The notes under the pieces are model-generated. The model was not told where the DNA came from. It saw nothing but the letters and a program-made list of their open reading frames with translations, and searched no databases. This document shows, one piece after another, positions 9,780 to 16,835 of a stretch of DNA of 27,151 nt. The DNA is from CAYXEN01 sp964464035. GTDB lineage: Bacteria > Krumholzibacteriota > Krumholzibacteriia > WVZY01. Both the position numbers and the translations under genes were made by a program. The DNA is taken from the NCBI GenBank assembly GCA_964464035.1, contig CAYXEN010000034.1, positions 1-27,151 of the forward strand, read 5' to 3'. Within the stretch, counting starts at the first letter, position 1. The number at the start of each line of letters is the position of its first letter.

Positions 9780-10652
9780 TCACCCGTTTCTTATTCTCCC
9801 CGCGGCTATGAGAACGGCTATCCTCAGCGTGTCCGCGATGAAGAAGAAGGGAATGAAGAGCCAGTGGTAGGGGCGCGCGTACCTCTTGAAGAAGATCCAC
9901 CCGCTTCGCAGCTTGAGCTTCGCCTTGCGCGGGCTGAGCTGTCCTCCCGTGCTCCGTGACACCTTGTGCCAGACTCTGCCCCCGGGGGCGTAGACGACCA
10001 GGAAGCCTGCGCGCCTGGCCCTCATGCAGAAGTCCGTATCCTCGAAGTACGCCGGGTAGGATTCGTCCAGCTTGCCTATCGCCGAGAAGACTTCTCTCTT
10101 CACCATCATGGCGCATCCCGTGATGAAGTCCGTTTCGATCGGTTCGTCGTATTGCCCCCGGTCCTTCTCGCGTATGCCCCTGTGCCTCGTGATCCCCTTG
10201 CAAAGGTGAACCTCTCCCCCGGCGAACCAGATGCGATCGGGAGAGTCGTGAAAGTATATCTTGGGGCCGGTTATGCCGATGCGCGGGGAAGGGAGCATGG
10301 CGGCGAGGAGGTTGCCGACGAGGTCGGGGTCCACGACGGTGTCGTTGTTGAGGAGAAGGACGAAATCGGCTCCCTGCCGGAGCGCATGGTCGATGCCCAC
10401 GTTGTTTCCGCCCGCGAAACCGAGGTTGGCGTCGTTACGGACGAGATCCACCCGATCACCGTAGCGTCCCTTCACCGCCTCCGCCGTTCCGTCCGTGGAA
10501 CCGTTGTCGACCACTATTATATAGAGCCTGGGATAATCGAGCTTCTCGAGGGATTCCAGGCAGTCGAGAGTGAGATCCTTGCCGTTCCAAGTGAGAACCA
10601 CTATGAAGACGGCGGGCAGACCTGCGCCTTTGGATGTTATCTTTTCCGGCAT
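9780..10652 (-). CDS. family 2 glycosyltransferase (rhamnosyltransferase-like)
   Basis: GT-A fold glycosyltransferase that moves a sugar from a nucleotide sugar, probably in surface-polysaccharide synthesis. It has the start of the fold (FIVVLTWNG, about 16-24), the VVDNGSTDGT loop (47-56), the LLNNDT acid motif (100-105) that binds metal-sugar-nucleotide, and the acceptor-side FEDTDFCMRARRAG (203-216). A C-terminal hydrophobic stretch (about 262-285) could tether it to the membrane. I prefer the ATG at 10652; the open frame continues to a TTG at 10805, but the extra 51 residues look non-conserved. No strong ribosome site supports either start. Confidence 0.85.
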   Translation of the reverse strand: MPEKITSKGAGLPAVFIVVLTWNGKDLTLDCLESLEKLDYPRLYIIVVDNGSTDGTAEAVKGRYGDRVDLVRNDANLGFAGGNNVGIDHALRQGADFVLLLNNDTVVDPDLVGNLLAAMLPSPRIGITGPKIYFHDSPDRIWFAGGEVHLCKGITRHRGIREKDRGQYDEPIETDFITGCAMMVKREVFSAIGKLDESYPAYFEDTDFCMRARRAGFLVVYAPGGRVWHKVSRSTGGQLSPRKAKLKLRSGWIFFKRYARPYHWLFIPFFFIADTLRIAVLIAAGRIRNG

Positions 10653-10807
10653 ATCGATAGATGGATTCGTCGTTCGATCCGGACCATTGGCCCTTTCCGG
10701 CGGGATTATACTTTGGCTGGAACGATCGATGCCAGGGGAATCGATCCCGGGAGAGAGCTTCGCCCGTCGATCTTGACGAGCGGCGGTGAATGGCTTAGTT
10801 TTCAAGC
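10653..10807. other. probable divergent promoter region
   Basis: The 155 bases between the preferred glycosyltransferase start and the TPR-hydrolase gene. If the longer TTG start of the glycosyltransferase is used, the two genes begin 2 bases apart and this stretch is coding. I see no convincing -35/-10 pair. Confidence 0.3.
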
Positions 10808-12646
10808 ATGTCCAAGAAAAGCCTCGTCATCCTGGTCGTTTCCCTGGCCGTCGTCTCGTTGATCGCCGCAAAGTTTTTCTTCGCGCGAAGAGGCGGCCTC
10901 GATGCCGCATCCAAGACGGCCCCCGTGCGCAAGGTGATTCTCATCGGCGTGGACGGAGCGGACTGGGATATCGCCAGGCCCCTCATCGCCGCCGGCAGGC
11001 TGCCCAACTTCGCACGCTTGGTGAGCGAGGGGGCCACGGGGCCCCTTCGGACGATCGAGCCCATGCTTTCTCCTCTCATCTGGACCACCATGGCCACCGG
11101 CAAGATGCCCGAGGAGCACGGGATCCTGAGCTTCACGGTCTTCGATCCCCGCTTGAAGAAGAAGGTTCCCATAACGCGCGAGTATCGCAAGGTCGACGCG
11201 GTCTGGAACATGCTCAGCCGTTACGGGAGGACCGTCGACGTCGTCGGCTGGCTGGCTACGTATCCGGCCGAGGAGATAAACGGCGTCATGGTGACGGACA
11301 AGGTGGGTTATCTCGCCTTCGCATCGCCCGAGCGGGGCGAGGACGTCTCGGGCAGGATATCCCCCGAGGAGAGGCGCGCCGAGATCGAGTCCCTCATGTT
11401 GCGCGGCGAGGACGTCACGTACGGGGAGTTCCAAAGGTTCCTCCATATAAACCGGGGGGAGTTCGAGAAGAACCGTGATATACCGTTTGACCCCAAGAAC
11501 CGCGTCAACAACATGATCCTCCTCTATGCCTCGACCAAGAGCGTGGGCAGGATAGGGCTTCACCTCCTGCAAGAAGACGAGCCCGATCTCCTCGCAGTCT
11601 ACTTCGAGTTCGTGGACGCCACGGGGCATCTCTTCATGCCCTTCGCGCCTCCCAGGCGAAGCGAGGTGAGCGAGGACGACTATGCTAGATACAAGGACGC
11701 CGTGGAAGAGGCGTACGTCTACCAGGATTCCCTGGTCGGCGAGTTTATGAAGCGCTGCGGCGAAGGAACAGTGCTCATGGTCGTCTCCGACCACGGTTTC
11801 AAGAGCGGCGGTGCGCGCCTGCGCGGGGGAGCCGAAGTCTGGGGAGGCAGGGCCGCCATGTGGCATCGTCCATACGGCGTGGTCTGTTTCTACGGGGACG
11901 GCGTTAAGAAAGGCTACAAGATCGATGGCGCCTCCGTCATCGACGTCGCGCCCACCTTGCTGGCCCTTGCGGGGCTTCCCAAGGCCCAGGACATGCCCGG
12001 CGGCGTACTCGCGGATGCATTCGAGCGAAGCGTCGTGGATCGTTTCGATACCGAGACCGTAGCCACCCTGGACAGCGGAAAGGGCCGCCAGGCCACCGGG
12101 ACTTCGGGCGAAGACCGCTTGGCGGAGGAAGAGATGAAGAAGCTCGAGGCCCTGGGTTACATAACGGGCGACAACCCCGACGCCCACAACAACCTGGGTC
12201 AGCGCTACCAGAAGAACGGGGAATACGAGAAGGCGATCGCGGAGTACGAGAAAGCCATCCGGATGAATCCAAATTTCTCGGGAGCGATCAACAATCTCGG
12301 GATCTGCTACGGCAAGCTCAAGCGATTCCGGGAAGCGGAGGAGACCTTCCGCAAGGCTCTTGCGATCAACCCGTCCGACGCGTACGCAATGAACAACATG
12401 GCGGTGATGTTCATGGAAAGAGGGGACCTCGAGCAGGCGAAGAGCTTCGCGGAGAAAGCGGTCGCCGTGGAGCCCAACTACGCCAACGCCCACATGACTC
12501 TCGGCGTGATCTACGCGAACCTTCACGAATACGAGCGCGCGGCGGCGAGTTTTCGAAGGGCCCTGGAGATAGATCCCTTGAACAAGGGGGCGAAACGTAA
12601 TCTAGACAAGCTGAAGACCTTTCTGTCCGGGGGAGAACGGCGCTAG
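10808..12646 (+). CDS. membrane-anchored alkaline-phosphatase-superfamily hydrolase with C-terminal TPRs
   Basis: A 612-residue protein with three parts. Residues 6-27 form an N-terminal signal anchor. Residues 40-410 are a type I phosphodiesterase/nucleotide pyrophosphatase-like domain. It keeps the metal site: D49 in IGVDGADWD, the nucleophile threonine in IWTTMATGK (93-94), D270 and H274 in VDATGH, D328-H329 in VVSDHGF, and H353. Residues 457-603 hold four consecutive TPRs of 34 residues (about 457, 491, 525 and 559), likely binding partners. The substrate is unknown; related proteins act on phosphoesters of lipids or glycans. It is probably periplasmic and is co-directional with gpmI, 72 bases downstream. 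Confidence 0.85.
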   Translation: MSKKSLVILVVSLAVVSLIAAKFFFARRGGLDAASKTAPVRKVILIGVDGADWDIARPLIAAGRLPNFARLVSEGATGPLRTIEPMLSPLIWTTMATGKMPEEHGILSFTVFDPRLKKKVPITREYRKVDAVWNMLSRYGRTVDVVGWLATYPAEEINGVMVTDKVGYLAFASPERGEDVSGRISPEERRAEIESLMLRGEDVTYGEFQRFLHINRGEFEKNRDIPFDPKNRVNNMILLYASTKSVGRIGLHLLQEDEPDLLAVYFEFVDATGHLFMPFAPPRRSEVSEDDYARYKDAVEEAYVYQDSLVGEFMKRCGEGTVLMVVSDHGFKSGGARLRGGAEVWGGRAAMWHRPYGVVCFYGDGVKKGYKIDGASVIDVAPTLLALAGLPKAQDMPGGVLADAFERSVVDRFDTETVATLDSGKGRQATGTSGEDRLAEEEMKKLEALGYITGDNPDAHNNLGQRYQKNGEYEKAIAEYEKAIRMNPNFSGAINNLGICYGKLKRFREAEETFRKALAINPSDAYAMNNMAVMFMERGDLEQAKSFAEKAVAVEPNYANAHMTLGVIYANLHEYERAAASFRRALEIDPLNKGAKRNLDKLKTFLSGGERR

Positions 12647-12718
12647 TCCTCGGACGAGCGGGAACGGGCCCCGGGGCGGATTCGACGATAGGGTTCCTTG
12701 AACGGTGAAAGGTGCCGC

Positions 12719-14263
12719 ATGAAAAAGAGAGTGTTCCTGATAGTACTGGACGGCCTGGGCGTGAGGAAAGAAGAAGACGGCAACGCGGTCAAGCATGCCG
12801 CCACCCCCAACCTGGATCGCTTGCTCAAAGAATTCCCCAACACCCTGCTCAACGCCTCGGGAGAACACGTGGGGCTTCCCGAAGGGCAGATGGGCAACAG
12901 CGAGGTAGGGCATCTCAACCTCGGCGCGGGGCGAGTGGTCTACCAGGACATAGTGAGGATATCGAAGGCGGTGGACGACGGCAGTTTCTTCGAGAACGAA
13001 GTTCTCGTCGAAGCCATCGAGGCGGTCAAGCAGAGGGGTTCACTTCACCTGATGGGGCTGCTCTCCCCCGGAGGCGTCCACAGCCTGCAAAAGCATCTCT
13101 ACGCCCTGATCGACATGGCCAAGCAGAGGGGCGTGGAGAGAGTGAGCATCCATGCGATACTGGACGGACGGGATACTCCGCCCAGGAGCGGCCATTCCTT
13201 TCTCGAGGAGTTGCGCGGCCACTTGCGAAGCAGGGGCCTGGGGCGGGTGGTGACGGTGATGGGGCGCTACTTCTGCATGGACCGGGACAACAGGTGGGAC
13301 CGGGTCGAGAAAGCCTTCGACGCGATGACGAGCGGCATCGGAGTCAGGGCCGTCGATTACCTGCAGGCACTCCGGGAGTCCTACGATCGTGACGTGACGG
13401 ACGAATTCGTCGAACCCATAGTGGTGGTGGACGACCGAGGCGAACCCCTCGACGTGATCAAGGACGGCGATTCCATAATATTTTTCAACTTCAGGGCCGA
13501 CAGGGCGAGGGAGATCACGCGCGCCCTGATGGAGGAGGATTTCAGTGGTTTCACGCGCAAGGCGAGCCCCAAGGTCACTTTCACCTGCATGACGGAGTAC
13601 GACAAACGCTTTCCGCTGCCGGTCGCTTTTCCCCCCGAGCAGCCGGTGAACATACTGGCCGAGATCGCCGCCGCGGAAGGCTTGAAGAACCTCCGGATAG
13701 CGGAAACGGAGAAGTACGCACACGTGACATTCTTCTTCAACGGGGGAAGGGAAAAGGAATTCGGCGGCGAAAAGAGGATACTCATTCCATCGCCCAAGGT
13801 CGCCACTTATGACGCGAAGCCGGAAATGAGCGCCTACGAGGTGGCATCGACCCTGGTGAAGGAATCAAGAACGGGAGACTACGATTTCGTGGTATGCAAC
13901 TTCGCCAATCCCGACATGGTCGGCCACACCGGAGTCTTCGAGGCCGCCGTCAAGGCGGTCGAGGCGGTGGACGATTGCCTGGGGCGCGTCCTGGCCGCCC
14001 TGGACCAGCAAAGGGACGTGGCCATAGTGACGTCTGATCACGGCAACGCCGAGCAGATGATCGATTACGACAACGGCGGCCCGCATACCGCCCACACGAC
14101 CAACCTCGTGCCATGCATACTCGTCGACGGCGGGTACGAAGGGGATCTCGTGCGGGGCGGAGCCCTCCGCGATATAAGCCCCACCATATGCAACTACCTG
14201 GGAATCCCCATCCCCGCGGAGATGACGGGGAGGGATATCCGCTTGCACGTTCCCGAGCCTTGA
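12719..14263 (+). CDS. gpmI: 2,3-bisphosphoglycerate-independent phosphoglycerate mutase
   Basis: Glycolytic enzyme that interconverts 3- and 2-phosphoglycerate using two Mn2+ ions. At 514 residues it is the usual length. Visible residues are D11 in VLDGLG, the phosphoserine S61 in GQMGNSEVGHLNLGAGR, DGRDTPP, the R-x-D-R segment (FNFRADRAREI), NPDMVGHTG, and VTSDHGNAEQM. I chose the ATG at 12719 because AAAGG lies 6 bases before it and the family starts with KKRVFLIVLDG. The longer frame from 12698 lacks support. Confidence 0.97.
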   Translation: MKKRVFLIVLDGLGVRKEEDGNAVKHAATPNLDRLLKEFPNTLLNASGEHVGLPEGQMGNSEVGHLNLGAGRVVYQDIVRISKAVDDGSFFENEVLVEAIEAVKQRGSLHLMGLLSPGGVHSLQKHLYALIDMAKQRGVERVSIHAILDGRDTPPRSGHSFLEELRGHLRSRGLGRVVTVMGRYFCMDRDNRWDRVEKAFDAMTSGIGVRAVDYLQALRESYDRDVTDEFVEPIVVVDDRGEPLDVIKDGDSIIFFNFRADRAREITRALMEEDFSGFTRKASPKVTFTCMTEYDKRFPLPVAFPPEQPVNILAEIAAAEGLKNLRIAETEKYAHVTFFFNGGREKEFGGEKRILIPSPKVATYDAKPEMSAYEVASTLVKESRTGDYDFVVCNFANPDMVGHTGVFEAAVKAVEAVDDCLGRVLAALDQQRDVAIVTSDHGNAEQMIDYDNGGPHTAHTTNLVPCILVDGGYEGDLVRGGALRDISPTICNYLGIPIPAEMTGRDIRLHVPEP

Positions 14264-14319
14264 CGCCGCGGTGCGGTCCTTCGAACAAGAGCTGATTCGT
14301 CGAGGGAATCGTTTCTTCG

Positions 14320-15471
14320 TCAAGAGGCTCGTTGATCTTCTTGCGCACGGAGGCGTCCGCTCAATGCGAAGAGCGAGGAGAACGCGAGGATTATTATGAA
14401 GGGTTCCACCTGGAGGCGGATTCTCTCGCTGCCGCCGAGGAAGAGGCGCATGAGAAAATAGTAGAGCGTTACGGAAGCAAGCAATACGGTCACTTTTTCA
14501 CGCCGGATGAAAGCCGCTGCGACTCCGAAGATGAAAAAAGGCAGAAGGAGCCCATAGCTTGCGATGCTGATTAGGTTGTGCCTCAACGACCACCCGCCAG
14601 CTCCGGCGCCCTGGGCGCCCTCCGCTTCGCCCCGCTTCACCACCCTCCAGAACTCGATCGCGTTCGCCTTCATACGCTCGAGCCTGCCGCGGGAGACGGG
14701 GGCCCGGGATCCCCTTGCGACCTGCCTGATCTTCGCCGGCAGCTTCTCCTTGACGGGGGAGACGTAGCGCACCGCTTCCAGGCTCACGGGAACGAACTGC
14801 TTGTAAACCACGTAGTTGCGGGCAGACCACGGCAGGGATAAAATGAGCGCGAAACTCGTGAACAGGAAGAGGTATTGCAGGTTGATCACCAGGTAGCGCG
14901 CGGTGAAGACGAGGATGTAGGCCGCTATCAGCGGAAACAACAAGATGTACTGCGGATCCGTGTGAACCAGGAGGGCGTAGAGCCCCCCGCCCAGGAGGGA
15001 GTAGCGCATCCTCTTGAAAGGAAGGGCCAGGACGAGAACGAGAGCGGCGAGGAGAAATCCCGAGAAAGCATCGCGCACGAGCAAGCTGGAGAAATGAACG
15101 TGGTGTACGTAGAGCGCCAGCCAGACGGCGGAGATCAAACCGACCCCCACGGACCCGACCAGTTTGCCCAGCCGGTAGGCTATCAATACGAGGAACCCTC
15201 CCAGCACGGCCTGGAGAACGATGGCCGTCCATGCGTGTTTTCCCGTGAGCAGGAACAACATCCCCAGGAGTAGGGGATAGCCTGGAGCCTGCGGAGAGTA
15301 GGGTTGGGTGATCCAATCGAAGCCGGATGAGATCTCCAATGCGTATCTCATTTCCGAGGTGACCGGGTGTGGATTTATCGAGGGATCCGTGCCGACGAGC
15401 GCGGCGTAGAGGATCCTCACTCCGAAAGCGATCGCAAAGAGGCCGAGCAGAATCCTTCGTTCGTTAGTCAT
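14320..15471 (-). CDS. polytopic membrane protein, GT39/ArnT-like glycosyltransferase
   Basis: About 383 residues with roughly nine to ten hydrophobic helices and one long soluble loop (about residues 235-300). The layout resembles GT-C glycosyltransferases of the PMT/ArnT type (family 39): an N-terminal helix, a first extracytoplasmic loop with acidic residues, then the PYSPQAPGYPLLLG segment. These enzymes use polyprenyl-phosphate sugars to modify surface molecules. The start at 15471 removes 12 unlikely residues from the longer frame; neither has a strong ribosome site. It converges on gpmI with a 56-base gap and no evident terminator. Confidence 0.7.
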   Translation of the reverse strand: MTNERRILLGLFAIAFGVRILYAALVGTDPSINPHPVTSEMRYALEISSGFDWITQPYSPQAPGYPLLLGMLFLLTGKHAWTAIVLQAVLGGFLVLIAYRLGKLVGSVGVGLISAVWLALYVHHVHFSSLLVRDAFSGFLLAALVLVLALPFKRMRYSLLGGGLYALLVHTDPQYILLFPLIAAYILVFTARYLVINLQYLFLFTSFALILSLPWSARNYVVYKQFVPVSLEAVRYVSPVKEKLPAKIRQVARGSRAPVSRGRLERMKANAIEFWRVVKRGEAEGAQGAGAGGWSLRHNLISIASYGLLLPFFIFGVAAAFIRREKVTVLLASVTLYYFLMRLFLGGSERIRLQVEPFIIILAFSSLFALSGRLRAQEDQRAS

Positions 15472-15587
15472 CTGGCATGATCCGTGTGAAAGTGGGCATC
15501 GATCCATTTTAGTCCCATGCGGCCGAGGGTGTCAAATGCTTAGAAAAAGGTCCCGCCGCGGCGGCGGGCGGCCCGGAGCGCGAATCG

Positions 15588-15617
15588 TTGCCCGGCGGGT
15601 ATCAATTATGCTAGAGT
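15588..15617 (+). promoter_or_regulatory. candidate promoter of the DegT-family gene
   Basis: TTGCCC (15588-15593) and TAGAGT (15612-15617) are 18 bases apart, with a TG one base before the -10 box (extended -10). It lies about 75 bases upstream of the ATG at 15691. The match is moderate. Confidence 0.4.
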
Positions 15618-15690
15618 ATGGATCTCGCGAAATCTCCGGAGGGGTGTTCCACTGGGTGATCAAGGCGCGTTTACAGGAGATGACCATACG

Positions 15691-16791
15691 ATGAAGATTC
15701 CATTCGTAGATCTCAGGGCCCAATACCTGAGAATAAAGGAGGAAATAGATTCCGCCGTTGGGGAAGTGATCGACTCGACGCACTTCATCGGCGGGGAGAA
15801 GGTGGAGAATTTCGAGCGGGATTTCTCGCGCTACGTCGGCGCAGAGTACGCGGTGGGCGTGAGCAGCGGTACTTCCGCTCTTCACCTCGCCCTCAAGGTG
15901 CTGGGCGTCGGCCCGGGGGACGAGGTGATCACGGCCTGTAATACTTTCATCGCCACCGCCGAAGCGATAAGTCTCACCGGGGCGAAGCCGGTTTTCGTCG
16001 ACGTCCTGGAGGAAACGCTCACGATCGACCCCGCCTGCGTGGAGAAGGCCGTCACCCCCCGGACAAAGGTCGTGATACCCGTGCACCTCTACGGCCAGCC
16101 CGCCGACATGAACGCGGTGAGGGACGTAGCTTCGCGCCACGGGCTCGCCGTGGTGGCCGATGCCGCCCAGGCCCATGGGAGCATGCTCGGCAAGAGCAGG
16201 AAGGCGATCCTGGGCGACATAACCTGCTTCAGTTTCTATCCCGGCAAGAACCTGGGTGCGTACGGAGACGGCGGGATGGTGGTGACCGACGTGGAGGAAT
16301 ACGCCTCCAGGATGAGGATGCTGGCGAATCACGGCAGGTCGACGAAATACCTCCACGAGGAGGCCGGGTACAATTACAGGCTCGACGCGATCCAGGCGGC
16401 TGTTCTCGGCGTCAAGCTGAAGCATCTCGACGTCTGGACGGGGGAGAGGAGAAGCAGGGCCGCTCTCTACGATTCGCTCTTCGAGGGAAGCGAGGTCCGG
16501 CCGGTCCGAGAGGGCGAGGAGAATTACCACGTTTATCACCTGTACGTGGTCAGGGTCAAAGACAGGGACCGCGTGAGGGAGGAGCTCGGCGTCAAGGGAA
16601 TAGCGACCGGCATCCACTATCCGATTCCCCTCCACCTGCTCAAGGCCTACGAGCATCTCGGCATCGGCGAAGGAGCCTTCCCGGTGGCCGAATCGGCGGC
16701 GGGAGAGATCCTCTCCCTTCCCATGTATCCCGAGCTGGAGGACGAGATGGTGCGGTTCGTATCCGAGGCCGTGATGGAGGCGGTGCGCTGA
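15691..16791 (+). CDS. DegT/DnrJ/EryC1/StrS-family PLP-dependent sugar aminotransferase
   Basis: Transfers an amino group to a keto-sugar nucleotide, a step in making amino sugars for surface polysaccharides. The 366-residue protein has the N-terminal IPFVDLRAQY signature and the GVSSGTSAL phosphate-binding segment (about 56-64). It also has D157 in VVADAAQAHG, which pairs with the PLP nitrogen, and the Schiff-base lysine K186 in SFYPGKNLGAYGDGG. The conserved YNYRLDAIQAAVL segment and the C-terminal GIHYPIPLH motif are present. AGGAG lies about 12 bases before the ATG. The exact sugar cannot be told from sequence alone. Confidence 0.93.
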   Translation: MKIPFVDLRAQYLRIKEEIDSAVGEVIDSTHFIGGEKVENFERDFSRYVGAEYAVGVSSGTSALHLALKVLGVGPGDEVITACNTFIATAEAISLTGAKPVFVDVLEETLTIDPACVEKAVTPRTKVVIPVHLYGQPADMNAVRDVASRHGLAVVADAAQAHGSMLGKSRKAILGDITCFSFYPGKNLGAYGDGGMVVTDVEEYASRMRMLANHGRSTKYLHEEAGYNYRLDAIQAAVLGVKLKHLDVWTGERRSRAALYDSLFEGSEVRPVREGEENYHVYHLYVVRVKDRDRVREELGVKGIATGIHYPIPLHLLKAYEHLGIGEGAFPVAESAAGEILSLPMYPELEDEMVRFVSEAVMEAVR

Positions 16792-16835
16792 GGCCTCCGC
16801 GATAGGTTCGGTGTGTCGATTCCTCCGGAAGGGCT

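Noticed and set aside
10802..12526. Minus-strand open frame of 574 codons
   Set aside because: Antisense of the TPR hydrolase, which has a full catalytic site and TPRs on the plus strand.
14264..14319. Terminator between the converging gpmI and GT39-like genes
   Set aside because: No stable GC stem followed by a T-run on either strand.
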